DNA of 64,000 nt. Source: Acidobacteriaceae bacterium (GTDB lineage Bacteria > Acidobacteriota > Terriglobia > Terriglobales > Acidobacteriaceae). The DNA is taken from positions 24,934 to 88,933 of the forward strand of contig JANYBT010000044.1 of the NCBI GenBank assembly GCA_025360645.1. Direction: 5' to 3'. Numbering within the stretch: the first letter of the stretch is position 1; every line of letters starts with the position of its first letter. Below the pieces are notes generated by a model. That model ran no database searches. It was not told the origin of the DNA and saw nothing but the letters and a program-made list of their open reading frames with translations. The translations under genes and the position numbers were made by a program. Positions 8,919 through 17,973 of the stretch are shown piece after piece.

Positions 8919-9701
8919 GTGACGATAAAGAGAGTCCTGATCTCCGCGTCTCTGGTGCTCGCGTTTCTGTTGCCCGCATTCGCGGCTGCCCAGCAGTTCA
9001 CTGTGGCCGCGGCCGCCGACCTGAGCAACGCGTTGGGCGAAGTGGCGGCAAACTACGAGAAGCAGAGCGGAACGACGGTGCGGTTGGTCTATGGCTCATC
9101 GGGCGCATTGTTCACCCAAATCCAGAACGGCGCTCCCTTCGATGTTTTTCTTTCCGCGGATGAAGGCTATCCCACGCAGTTAGTTGAGGCCAATCTCGCA
9201 GAGAAGGCTTCCTACTCTCGCTACGCGCAAGGCGGCCTGGTAGTGTGGGTGCCCCCCAACTCGCAGTTGAACGTGGAACAACACGGCATTGACGTGCTGC
9301 TCGACCCTTCGGTGAAGAAGATTGCGATCGCCAATCCGCAACATGCTCCGTATGGCAAAGCAGCCGTCGCCGCGCTTCAGCATTTCGATCTCTACGAACG
9401 AGTGCAGAAGAAGTTGGTGTTCGGCGAAAATGTTTCTCAGGCGGCCCAGTTTGTGGATTCTGGAAACGCGCAAGTTGGACTGGTGGCGCGCTCTCATGCA
9501 TTCGCGCCCGGACGCAAAGAAAATGGAACCTTCTGGACCGTGCCGCTGGACGCGTATCCGGCGCTGCTGCAGGCGGCGGTGGTGTTGACGCACTCCGCGC
9601 ACAAAAAAGAAGCCGGGGAATTTCTGGAATATCTGAAAAGCGCGGACGCCAAGGCAGTGCTGGTGAAGTACGGGTTCGGCGTGCCCGCGAGGAAACCCTG
9701 A
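8919..9701 (+). CDS. modA: Molybdate ABC transporter substrate-binding protein ModA
   Basis: 260 residues starting at GTG 8919, with AGGAGA at 8905-8910. Residues 1-24 are a signal peptide ending AFAAA. The mature part begins QQFTVAAAADLSNALGEVA and contains VYGSSGALFTQI, the two oxyanion-binding segments of ModA. It would capture molybdate or tungstate in the periplasm and hand it to ModB. Its stop codon overlaps the start of modB by one base (TGATG), indicating translational coupling. Confidence 0.95.
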   Translation: MTIKRVLISASLVLAFLLPAFAAAQQFTVAAAADLSNALGEVAANYEKQSGTTVRLVYGSSGALFTQIQNGAPFDVFLSADEGYPTQLVEANLAEKASYSRYAQGGLVVWVPPNSQLNVEQHGIDVLLDPSVKKIAIANPQHAPYGKAAVAALQHFDLYERVQKKLVFGENVSQAAQFVDSGNAQVGLVARSHAFAPGRKENGTFWTVPLDAYPALLQAAVVLTHSAHKKEAGEFLEYLKSADAKAVLVKYGFGVPARKP

Positions 9702-10375
9702 TGGACTGGCAGGCATTCGGGCTAACCCTTCGCCTGGCCGCGTTGGTGTCGGGCTTGCTGCTGCTCCTGGGCTTGCCGGTCGCATACTGGATTGCCTTCT
9801 CGCGCTGGCGATGGAAATTTCTGGTGGAGGCGTTGGTGGCGTTACCCATCGTGCTGCCCCCGACGGTTTTGGGATTCTATGTGCTGATCGCGCTCGGGTT
9901 TCGCAGCCCCTTGGGACGCTGGTGGGAGTCGCTCACCGGCCATTCGTTGGCCTTCACGTTTCCGGGCCTGGTGATCGGCTCGCTTCTCTACAGCCTGCCT
10001 TTTGCGGTGCAGCCGCTGGCGGCAGCCTTTGGCGCCGTGAATCCAAAACTCCTGGCGGCGTCGGCAACTTTGGGCGCTTCGCGCCTGGAGACGTTCTTCC
10101 GCATCACCTTGCCCCTGTCGTCAGCAGGCTTGGTGACCGGGGTTGCCCTGAGCTTCGCTCACACCCTCGGCGAGTTCGGCGTGGTGCTGATGGTGGGGGG
10201 CAACATTCCCGGCGTCACACGCACCATATCGATTGCCATTTACGACCGAGTGCAGGCGGGCGAGTACGCTGCGGCCAACCGGGAAGCTCTTGTCCTGCTG
10301 CTGCTCTCCTTCGCCATCCTGACGGCGGTTTACGGATGGAACCGCAAGGCGTTGATGGTGGGGACGTGGAAGTAG
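9701..10375 (+). CDS. modB: Molybdate ABC transporter permease ModB
   Basis: 224 residues, five to six TM helices, and the permease EAA loop AASATLGASRLETFFRITLP followed by LAHTLGEFG-like residues (SFAHTLGEFGVVLMVGG), characteristic of ModB. It forms the inner-membrane channel with ModC. Its start overlaps the modA stop by one base, and its 3' end overlaps the likely GTG start of modC by ten bases. Confidence 0.95.
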   Translation: MDWQAFGLTLRLAALVSGLLLLLGLPVAYWIAFSRWRWKFLVEALVALPIVLPPTVLGFYVLIALGFRSPLGRWWESLTGHSLAFTFPGLVIGSLLYSLPFAVQPLAAAFGAVNPKLLAASATLGASRLETFFRITLPLSSAGLVTGVALSFAHTLGEFGVVLMVGGNIPGVTRTISIAIYDRVQAGEYAAANREALVLLLLSFAILTAVYGWNRKALMVGTWK

Positions 10376-11526
10376 ACCGGCACGCGGCCGTGCAGCAGGA
10401 TGCCAGTTTGTCGTTGCGTCTGCGAGCGGCCTATGGCGGCGTGCCGGCGCGCGGGGAGGGCCACCCTTTCGAACTCAACTGCGAGATTGAAGCCGCTCCG
10501 GGATTCACTATCTTGTTCGGCGCCTCGGGCGCTGGGAAGACCACGTTGCTTAATTGCATTGCCGGCATCACTCAGCCCAGCGAGGGCAGGATTTCCGCCG
10601 CTGGCAACCTCTGGTTCGATTCTTCAAGCCGCCGCAACACTCCCGTGCACCTGCGCCGGGTGGGTTACGTGTTGCAAGACCTGGCGCTGTTTCCGCACTT
10701 AAACGTGCAGCAGAACGTTGCCTACGGCTTGCGCGATTTGGCTGGCGCAGAGAAGCAAGCCCGCTGCGCTGCGATCCTGACGGCATTTCGCATTGAGCCT
10801 TTGCGCGACCGGTGCCCCAACCAGATCTCAGGTGGCGAGAAGCAACGCGTCGCCTTGGCCAGGGCCTTGGTCATTCAGCCGCTGGTGTTGCTGCTGGACG
10901 AGCCTCTGGCTGCGCTCGATCGCACGACCAAAGCCAGTATTGTGGACGACTTGCGGACTTGGAACCGCGAGCACGGTGTTCCCATCCTCTACGCCACCCA
11001 CAGCCGCGAAGAAGTCTTCGCATTGGGGGACCGTGTGCTGGTGATGGAAGATGGCAAGATTATTGCCGACGGTACGCCGCATGAAGTGATGCGGGCGCCG
11101 CGCACCGAGACCGTCGCCCAACTGGTGGGATTTGAAAACGTTTTCGATGTGGTGGTGGTGGCGTCTCATCCCGACCGCGGCACCATGACTTGCCGTTTGC
11201 AAAATAGCGCGGTCGAATTGGAAACACCACTGGTGCGGGCAGAAGTTGGCTCCAGTTTGTGGGTGGGTATTCGCGCGGGGGACATCCTATTAGCCACAGC
11301 CAAGCCCAGTGGACTGAGCGCGCGCAATATTTTGCCGGGAAGCGTAGTGTCTCTAGACCGACGTGATGTGATCGTCGCTGCCCGCGTGCAGTGCGGCGTG
11401 GAGATGGAGGTGCAGCTCACGCTGGCCGCGCGCGATGCCCTGGAACTCTCACCCGGCCGCCCGGTCTGGCTGATTGTCAAAACGCACTCCTGCCACCTCA
11501 TGAGCCGGGGATCGCAAAAGTCTTAG
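10366..11526 (+). CDS. modC: Molybdate ABC transporter ATP-binding protein ModC
   Basis: 386 residues from GTG 10366, which overlaps the end of modB; GTG 10390 is an alternative. The ATPase part has Walker A GASGAGKTT, signature ISGGEKQRVALARAL, Walker B VLLLDEPLAALD and the switch His in YATHSREE. The C-terminal third (about 290-365) is a Mop/TOBE molybdate-binding domain (SARNILPGSVVSLDRRDVIV), as expected for ModC. It drives molybdate import. The reading frame stays open 185 codons upstream, but that stretch lies out of frame inside modB and is not coding. Confidence 0.93.
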   Translation: MEVDRHAAVQQDASLSLRLRAAYGGVPARGEGHPFELNCEIEAAPGFTILFGASGAGKTTLLNCIAGITQPSEGRISAAGNLWFDSSSRRNTPVHLRRVGYVLQDLALFPHLNVQQNVAYGLRDLAGAEKQARCAAILTAFRIEPLRDRCPNQISGGEKQRVALARALVIQPLVLLLDEPLAALDRTTKASIVDDLRTWNREHGVPILYATHSREEVFALGDRVLVMEDGKIIADGTPHEVMRAPRTETVAQLVGFENVFDVVVVASHPDRGTMTCRLQNSAVELETPLVRAEVGSSLWVGIRAGDILLATAKPSGLSARNILPGSVVSLDRRDVIVAARVQCGVEMEVQLTLAARDALELSPGRPVWLIVKTHSCHLMSRGSQKS

Positions 11527-11532
11527 GGACGA

Positions 11533-13137
11533 TTACTTCTGCACAGAAGGAGCCCGCAGTCGAGCGTCCACCGCCTGATCGAGCGCGATCACCGCCGCCC
11601 ATTGCCCGCTACGCGACTCGCTAAACACGATGTGCCCGCCCAGTACCTGCGCAATTGCCGCTGGCGGCAAATCGCGATGAAATCCAAAATACTTTGCGTT
11701 GATTCTCTGCCAGGCTGCCCAGTGGTCGAATAGGCGATAGGCGGGCTCGTATTTGGTCGAAAAGACAAAGGCGACGTCGAAGTTGGGTCGAGCCTCAGCC
11801 GCGGCAAAAACCTGTTCCGCCGTGAAATCCTCAATCCGTAACACCCGCAACGGAGCGGCGACGTAGCCCAGATCCGGACGGTTCAGTTCGTCCGAGCTGG
11901 GCCACGCGGTGAGCACGCGCGCTTGCGGAGAATGTGTTTGCAGAAACTGCGCTCCGTGCTGGTGCATCTGGATGTAGTCGCGGTAAGCCAGCGTGTCTTC
12001 CAAAGAAATTCCGTGCGGCGGATTGAACAACAGGGCCGCGACAAAGGCCAGCGCCACCAGCCCGACCACCATCCGCCAATAGCGCAGCCGCCGGTACAGC
12101 GTCGACACCGCCACCAGAATGAACAGCGGCATCGTCGGCAGCATGTAGCGTGCCAGTACCGCGCCGCCCACCACCGCCATGAATCCCAGATAGGCGACGG
12201 TCACCGCCGCGAAGGCCAACTGGATCCAGATGGGAATCCGAGTCCGCAGCGAACCTTCCTCGCGCATCGGTGGCTGCCACATCGCGAGCATCGTCACTAT
12301 CGTCAGCAGAAACAGATTCAGGTAGCCGAAGCTCTGCCACACTCGCAGGCCGAGCGCCAGCAGAATGCGAAAAGGCTGAGCCGTCGCCGCCACGTTGTAG
12401 CGAAAGAATTCCGGATTGCCAAGTAAGTAGCCTGTCTTCAAGTAGTGAAAGCCATACCATGCCGCCAGAGGAAGGCATGGAACCAGCAGCAGAGCCGTGT
12501 TCCATCCGTCACGCTGCGGAGGGCTAGCCGGTTCGCCGTCCAGGCGTGGCTGCCACATGCGGCACAGGACCTCCCATGCGAACAAGGCCAGGGGCGCCAG
12601 AATCGCGGTTTCCTTGGTCAGAGCGGCCAGCGAAAAAAGAAGAACCGTTCTCCACCGCCGCCTTTCCACATAGGCCAGCAATCCCCAGAATGTAAAGCCC
12701 GCCGCGGGAAGGTCCAGTTGCGCCAGGGAACTCTGCACAAAAAGTACGGGATACAGCGCGCTCAGGGCGACTGTCGCCAAGGCCACCGGAGTGTTCGCGA
12801 CCTTCTGGGCCAATCGACCCAACCCCAGCAGAGAGAATGCCGCAAACCCGAGCATGGCAGTGCGCGTCACCAGCGGGGAGTACGTGGTCGCTTTCCAGCA
12901 CAGGGCAAGGTACGCCATCACCAACGGCGGGTGAGCATTCGATGGCGTGGAGTGCGGGATCAGGCTGCCGGTCTGGAATAAATCGCGCGTGGCGGGGATG
13001 TAGTAGCCCGCTTCATCCCAAAAGTAAGGGAGCCGCAGCACCGTGCTATGCAGAAGCAGCAGCGCGAAAAATAGCAGGATGAAATGTCTAGCTGTTTTGA
13101 ACCGGCTCAGTTGGACCTGCTGCAGGGAGGCTGGCAT
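11533..13137 (-). CDS. GT39/ArnT-like integral membrane glycosyltransferase
   Basis: 534 residues, strongly hydrophobic with about ten TM segments. After the first TM comes LPYFWDEAGYYIPATRDL, the acidic periplasmic-loop motif of GT-C enzymes (protein mannosyltransferase / ArnT type), then NAHPPLVMAYLALCW. Such enzymes move a sugar from a polyprenyl-phosphate donor to protein or lipid on the periplasmic face. The acceptor cannot be inferred. The C-terminal 140 residues form a soluble domain (HSPQARVLTAWPSSDELNRP). It is convergent with modC, with only 6 bases between the stops. Confidence 0.85.
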   Translation of the reverse strand: MPASLQQVQLSRFKTARHFILLFFALLLLHSTVLRLPYFWDEAGYYIPATRDLFQTGSLIPHSTPSNAHPPLVMAYLALCWKATTYSPLVTRTAMLGFAAFSLLGLGRLAQKVANTPVALATVALSALYPVLFVQSSLAQLDLPAAGFTFWGLLAYVERRRWRTVLLFSLAALTKETAILAPLALFAWEVLCRMWQPRLDGEPASPPQRDGWNTALLLVPCLPLAAWYGFHYLKTGYLLGNPEFFRYNVAATAQPFRILLALGLRVWQSFGYLNLFLLTIVTMLAMWQPPMREEGSLRTRIPIWIQLAFAAVTVAYLGFMAVVGGAVLARYMLPTMPLFILVAVSTLYRRLRYWRMVVGLVALAFVAALLFNPPHGISLEDTLAYRDYIQMHQHGAQFLQTHSPQARVLTAWPSSDELNRPDLGYVAAPLRVLRIEDFTAEQVFAAAEARPNFDVAFVFSTKYEPAYRLFDHWAAWQRINAKYFGFHRDLPPAAIAQVLGGHIVFSESRSGQWAAVIALDQAVDARLRAPSVQK

Positions 13138-13146
13138 TGAACCGAG

Positions 13147-13437
13147 CTAGTTTACTTGCCCGGTAGGCGCTCGCGGATCGAGCTTGATCTCACCAAACGC
13201 GCTCTCGTAGTTGGCCACGTTCTGCACCAGCAGATTCATCAGCGCTTTGGCTTGTTGCGGACTCAGGTACACGCCTTGGAAGTGGCGGATTTCGACCTCT
13301 TTTTCCGTCTGCTGCACCAGGGTGCCAAATACCAGGAAAAAATCCCAAACGGTGAGGCGGATTTGCACGCTGTTCGCGTAGTTGTCACGGTAGTCTTCGG
13401 AATTGACGATCTTCAGTTTGGCTTCGGGATTATTCAT
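13147..13437 (-). CDS. DUF3467 family protein
   Basis: A 96-residue protein matching the DUF3467 pattern: YANSVQIRLTVWDFFLVFG near the N-terminus and FQGVYLSPQQAKALMNLL in the centre. The family is widespread in bacteria and has no established function. It lies 9 bases upstream of the GT39 gene on the same strand and may be co-transcribed. No signal peptide or TM segment is seen, so it is probably cytosolic. Confidence 0.85.
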   Translation of the reverse strand: MNNPEAKLKIVNSEDYRDNYANSVQIRLTVWDFFLVFGTLVQQTEKEVEIRHFQGVYLSPQQAKALMNLLVQNVANYESAFGEIKLDPRAPTGQVN

Positions 13438-13548
13438 ATTGAGCCTCAGTGTAGCCTCTCCTCGCCGAAGAAGAAAGCGACGGAGGTGGTGCCCCTGCGG
13501 TTAGCTGCGGAAAAATGCGGATCCCGCCCGACTACCGATCCGCCCGAC

Positions 13549-15498
13549 TTACCGGCCCGCGCTCGGCTTCTTCTCGGCGGGTGCGAGGAACCACGGCGAT
13601 GCCGTATCGTCGGTTTCCAGAAAGTTCAGCAACAGGTAGGCAGTTTTCGCTCTTCCTCCCGGATTCGAGGGATGCGTACCGTCCGCCATATAGTCCTGGC
13701 ACGACCAGCTCAGGCCGTCACTTCGTGCCAGCAAGCCGTTGGCCCACAGGTAGGGGCCCCAGGTCAGCCACGGCGCTTTCACCGTGCCCTTGGTAAGATC
13801 GTAGTTCAAGTTGGGGTCGCCGTTGATTTGGTCTTGAATCAGGTTCTTGACCGCGAACCCGGACTCGTAGGCATAGGGTTCGGGGTTCAAGTTCGTAACC
13901 TGATTCGAATATCCCGCGTAGTTGAAACTGGAAAAATAGGCGATCTTGATGTTGGGAAATTTCGTAAGCAGGTTTTGCGCGATCGAGGCATACTCCGACT
14001 GCAGCGTCGACATGTCGCTGGGAAAAACTCCGGTGGGGGATCCGTCTGAGTCATTGACCCAGGCCGCGACAATCTGTTGCGGAGTCAGGCCGACATTCGG
14101 TATGTAAGCATTCAGAATGTTGGTCCAAAACGAACTATTGACTTGCGACATCTGGTAAGCCGTTGCGCCACCCTGACCGCCATTGACCAGCACCAGCGCG
14201 GCGTTCTTGTTGAAATCGGAATTCGCCAGACTCAAGAATTCGATGAATGGCTGTTCGGTCGTGGAAACTCCGACCGCCACCAGTCCATATTTCCCTGTGG
14301 TGCTGGGATTTCCGTTTCCGTCCAGCGGCTGAATTTGCTGGGCCAGCGAAACTCCGTAGGCGTCATTGTCCGCGGGTCGGACATTACTGCCGTTGGCGAA
14401 CAATCCCCCAGTCTCGCTGCCTAAGTAATAGGCGGTCCCCAGATCCGTCAAAGGCACCAGGGGGTTGATGGAGCCGGCAATGTTGTAGGAGATGGTGTTG
14501 CAAGACGCCCCGGAAGACTTGTCCACCGGAAGCGTGAAGTTCTGCGATACAGTGTTAGGCGGGACGGCGGAATCCGTGGCCTTAGAGGTGAAAAAATAAT
14601 TCCCAGGAGTCACACTGCTCGAAACCGTGCCGTTAATCAATCCGCTGCTGTTGACGGCGAGACCCGAGGGCAACTTGGAATTGGTAGCCAAAGTCCAGGA
14701 CACACTGCCCACGCCCTGCGTCGTTGCCAACTGAACCAGGTAGTTCGCCGCTTGGGTCGCCGCCGGCAGAGTGGGAAAATTGGTAATCCCGAACCTGGTG
14801 GTCGCCACGCCGGCCCCACTCAGTGAAACCGCGCTGTCGGCGACCACGTCATAGCTGAATACGACATTGCCTTTGGCCGTCGCTACGTTCTGCGAACTGA
14901 ATCGGATTGGGAGCGTGAACGACTGACCCTTGTTCAGTTGCACATTCTTGGTGAATGCCGATTGCAGGAACGGCGGAGAGTCGATGGCTACATTGATAAT
15001 CGTGAAGCCCTGGGTTCCGGTGTTCGTGATTTGTACGTTCTTGGGGCCGCCAATGCTGCCCAGCGCCACGTTCCCAAAATCCAACGAACTGGGCGTCACC
15101 GTGGCAATGGCATTGGGATTGGTCCCCGTCCCGGTCACCGTCACGCTCTTGGCTGCCTGTCCGGTGACGGCAAACGTGATCGTGCCGGTGATTTGTTTGG
15201 CCGCGCTTGGGGTGAAGGTAAATCCGTAGGCGTAGGTTTGTCCCGCGGCGATATTCACCGGTACCGTGCCGCTCGCCAACTGAAAGTCGCTGGGAGTGAC
15301 GGTCACCATCGTCACTGACGCCGTCGATGTGCCCAAATTAGTGATGATGATCGACTGCGTACTGGAGGCAACGCCCTGCGCCTGCTTGCCGAAGTCAAGT
15401 GTCGCAGGGACCAGCCCTACTGAAATATCTGCCGCCGCCCTGCTGTGCATAGCAAGGACGACCAGCACACAAGCCAACGAAGAAGTGAGCTTTGTCAT
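13549..15498 (-). CDS. Secreted choice-of-anchor/Ig protein with SGNH-like C-terminal half (paralogue 1)
   Basis: 649 residues from ATG 15498; a TTG six codons upstream is also possible. Residues 1-23 are a signal peptide ending RAAA. Two ASPM/SPD-2/Hydin-like beta domains follow (LDFGKQAQGVASSTQSIIITN, LDFGNVALGSIGGPKNVQITN), then a putative Ig domain (TLPAATQAANYLVQL). The C-terminal half contains VNGGQGGATA and ends in DYMADGTHPSNPGGR, whose Asp/His spacing resembles block V of SGNH/GDSL esterases. A catalytic Ser block is not clear, so esterase activity is inference. The neighbour at 15593-17554 is a close paralogue in tandem. Confidence 0.8.
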   Translation of the reverse strand: MTKLTSSLACVLVVLAMHSRAAADISVGLVPATLDFGKQAQGVASSTQSIIITNLGTSTASVTMVTVTPSDFQLASGTVPVNIAAGQTYAYGFTFTPSAAKQITGTITFAVTGQAAKSVTVTGTGTNPNAIATVTPSSLDFGNVALGSIGGPKNVQITNTGTQGFTIINVAIDSPPFLQSAFTKNVQLNKGQSFTLPIRFSSQNVATAKGNVVFSYDVVADSAVSLSGAGVATTRFGITNFPTLPAATQAANYLVQLATTQGVGSVSWTLATNSKLPSGLAVNSSGLINGTVSSSVTPGNYFFTSKATDSAVPPNTVSQNFTLPVDKSSGASCNTISYNIAGSINPLVPLTDLGTAYYLGSETGGLFANGSNVRPADNDAYGVSLAQQIQPLDGNGNPSTTGKYGLVAVGVSTTEQPFIEFLSLANSDFNKNAALVLVNGGQGGATAYQMSQVNSSFWTNILNAYIPNVGLTPQQIVAAWVNDSDGSPTGVFPSDMSTLQSEYASIAQNLLTKFPNIKIAYFSSFNYAGYSNQVTNLNPEPYAYESGFAVKNLIQDQINGDPNLNYDLTKGTVKAPWLTWGPYLWANGLLARSDGLSWSCQDYMADGTHPSNPGGRAKTAYLLLNFLETDDTASPWFLAPAEKKPSAGR

Positions 15499-15592
15499 AG
15501 TCTCGCGAAGAAACAAATTCGCAGAACGGCACTTCTAGCATCTCACCATACTTGGGTTGAGGGAAGGCGGAGGAGGTCTTGGCGAACCACGA

Positions 15593-17554
15593 CTATCGAT
15601 GACTACTCTGGTTCCGGCGGCTTCCCGGCTTCACGAACCAGGGGTTGGTGGTGTCGTCATTCTTGAAGAAATTCAGCATCATTTGCGCGGCCTTCTCGCG
15701 ACCCAGCGGCGAGGAGGGATGGGTGCCGTCGGCTTTGTAGTCCTGGCAGGTCCACACCAATCCATCGCTGCGCGCCAGTAGTCCATTGGCCCAGAAATAC
15801 GGGCCCCACGACATCCAGGGCGCGACCACCGATCCTTTGGAGGGATCGAAATTCAGGTTGGCGTTGCCGTTCAACTGGTCCTGGATCGCGTTCTTTACCG
15901 CGAACCCCGACTCGTAGGCATACGGCTCCGGATCCAGGTTGCCGATTCCATTCGAGTAGCCCTGGTAGTTGTTGCTGGTCATGTACATAAACTTCACGTT
16001 CGGGAACTTGGTCAAAACCAACTGAGCGATGGTCTCGTACTCGGACTGCAAGGCGGTCATGTCGCTCGGGAAGGTTCCCGAGGGGCCGCCATCCACCGTA
16101 TCAAACCACACCGCAACCACCTGGTTCGCAGTGACCCCGGCGTTCAGTAACAGGCTGGAACCGATGTTGTTCCAGAAAAAGTTTGTCGGATTCGAGAGCT
16201 GATTGGCGGTGGCTCCTCCCTGCGCCCCATTGACGAGAATGAGCTTCGAGTTCTTTTCCGGATCGGCGTTGGCCAGGGTCAGAAACTCGGCCGACTGGTA
16301 TTCAGTGATGGAAAGGCCGAGAGTGAGCAGCGCATAATTCCCGCTGGGACTGGGGTTGCCGTAATAGTCCAGCGCTTGAATGCCGTCGGCCAGATTCACG
16401 CCGTAGGCGTCGTGGTCGGCCGGGCGGGCGTTGGCCCCGTTCGCGTACAGCCCGCCAGACTCCGCACCCAGGTATAGGTTCGAGCCTAGGTCAATCAAGG
16501 GCACCAGTGGATTGCTGCTGCCTGCAACGTTCCAGGAAATGTTCGGGCAATTCGCCCCCGGGGCAGCGCCCACCGGCAGGTTTAATTCCTCAGTTGCGGG
16601 GACCGATGGTTTGGACGAGTCGGTACCCTGTACCGTAAAAGTGTAGGTGCCTGTAGCCACGGTGGACCCCACCGTTCCGCTGATCAGTCCTCCATTCGAG
16701 AGGGTCAATCCCGAGGGCAGACTCGACCCCGGCTGCAGCGCCCATGTGATGGCTCCCCTTCCTCCAGCTGACAACATGGTCGCTTGGTACGGGGCGCCTT
16801 GCGTGGCATAGGGCAAGACCGGATAAGTGCTGACCCCGAATTTGAACGGCGCGACCCCGGTTCCGGTGAGATCCACCGCTTGATTGGGCAACGTGTCATA
16901 TGTCAGCAGCACCGATCCCGTCATTGAGCCCAAGGCTTGGGGAATAAACGTGACTGGTAGAGTGAAGGAGTTGCCTGGGCCAATTTTCGTAGTGCCGGTG
17001 AACCCCGTCACATTGTACGGAGGACCCGTGAAATCCACTCGCGTCAGTTTGAGCGAGCTGGTCCCGCTGTTGGTGATGACGATGTTCTGCGAGGCGCTCT
17101 GCGTCCCCAGCGGCTGGCCTGAAAACGTAAGCGACGTCAGGTTCAATGTCGAAGCCGCTGCGGTGTTCTTTCCATTGCCGTTCAGCGCCACAGTATGGGT
17201 CGCGATTCCAGAATCGAAAGTAACCGTAAACGTATCGGTAAACTGTTGCGCGATATCTGGTGTAAAAACGATCGCAAAATACGCCGCTTTCCCCGGCGCC
17301 AGCAGCGTTGGCGCTCCGCTCGTGATCTGAAATTCTGATAGCGCGGTGCTCACGCTGGTGATGCTGAAACTTTTGGTGCCAGTGTTGGTGACCAGAACCA
17401 GGTGGGGAGTGCTGGCGACATGGAGCTGCGAACTTCCGAAGCCAATTTGAATTGGTACCACTCCCACTGTCGCGGCGCCCGAGGAAATAGGCGCTTCTGC
17501 CAGGAAAACGAAAAAGATGCAGGAAAAGAACCCCAGGCGCTTGATTCTGTTCAA
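15593..17554 (-). CDS. Secreted choice-of-anchor/Ig protein with SGNH-like C-terminal half (paralogue 2)
   Basis: 653 residues, same domain order as the downstream gene: signal peptide (about 1-27), two Hydin-like domains (IGFGSSQLHVASTPHLVLVTN, LTFSGQPLGTQSASQNIVITN), a putative Ig domain (VLPYATQGAPYQATML) and the same C-terminal half with VNGAQGGATA, EPYAYESGFAVKN, FWANGLLARSDGL and DYKADGTHPSSPLGR. It starts at TTG 17552-17554, supported by GGAGTGAG seven bases upstream. Conservation is clearly strongest in the C-terminal half. Probably an extracellular polysaccharide- or glycan-acting protein (inference). Confidence 0.8.
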   Translation of the reverse strand: MNRIKRLGFFSCIFFVFLAEAPISSGAATVGVVPIQIGFGSSQLHVASTPHLVLVTNTGTKSFSITSVSTALSEFQITSGAPTLLAPGKAAYFAIVFTPDIAQQFTDTFTVTFDSGIATHTVALNGNGKNTAAASTLNLTSLTFSGQPLGTQSASQNIVITNSGTSSLKLTRVDFTGPPYNVTGFTGTTKIGPGNSFTLPVTFIPQALGSMTGSVLLTYDTLPNQAVDLTGTGVAPFKFGVSTYPVLPYATQGAPYQATMLSAGGRGAITWALQPGSSLPSGLTLSNGGLISGTVGSTVATGTYTFTVQGTDSSKPSVPATEELNLPVGAAPGANCPNISWNVAGSSNPLVPLIDLGSNLYLGAESGGLYANGANARPADHDAYGVNLADGIQALDYYGNPSPSGNYALLTLGLSITEYQSAEFLTLANADPEKNSKLILVNGAQGGATANQLSNPTNFFWNNIGSSLLLNAGVTANQVVAVWFDTVDGGPSGTFPSDMTALQSEYETIAQLVLTKFPNVKFMYMTSNNYQGYSNGIGNLDPEPYAYESGFAVKNAIQDQLNGNANLNFDPSKGSVVAPWMSWGPYFWANGLLARSDGLVWTCQDYKADGTHPSSPLGREKAAQMMLNFFKNDDTTNPWFVKPGSRRNQSSHR

Positions 17555-17708
17555 TTCTCACTCCACGAAGATGGCGTTGCCGTAGAAAGACCTTAGAGAA
17601 CCGCAGTGCCTTTGTCAAGAATTGTCAAGGGAATTACCACCCACTGACTCGGCACGGTTGCAAAAGCGTGAAGTCTTCGCGTGCACGTGCGTTAAAATAA
17701 GTCCCAGC

Positions 17709-17793
17709 GCCGGGATGGCGGAATTGGCAGACGCGCTGGACTTAGGATCCAGTGCCGCAAGGCGTGCAGGTTCAAGTCCTGTTCCCGGCACCA
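17709..17793 (+). tRNA. tRNA-Leu (anticodon UAG)
   Basis: The acceptor stem GCCGGGA (17709-17715) pairs with TCCCGGC (17783-17789), followed by discriminator A and an encoded CCA (17791-17793). The anticodon stem CTGGA/TCCAG encloses loop CTTAGGA with anticodon TAG at 17743-17745, reading CUA and other CUN leucine codons. The long variable arm (TGCCGCAAGGCGT) marks a class II tRNA, and the T-loop GGTTCAAGTCC is canonical. Confidence 0.97.
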
Positions 17794-17973
17794 GACTTTC
17801 CGCTTCCGGCAGGCACATTGTGGTCAACGACCCCAGCGCCATTCCCGGCTGGGTGCTATGCAAGTTTATTCATCTTGACGTGGGGAGCCTGCGGAACGCA
17901 CACTTCTTCAATCCCCCGAGAATCAACTGGCTGTGGGTGGTTACGAATAAATCCGCATCTTGGAGTCTAAGGC

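Noticed and set aside
9811..10365. N-terminal extension of ModC by 185 codons
   Set aside because: It lies inside modB in another frame and has no protein-like features; ModC begins at GTG 10366 or 10390.
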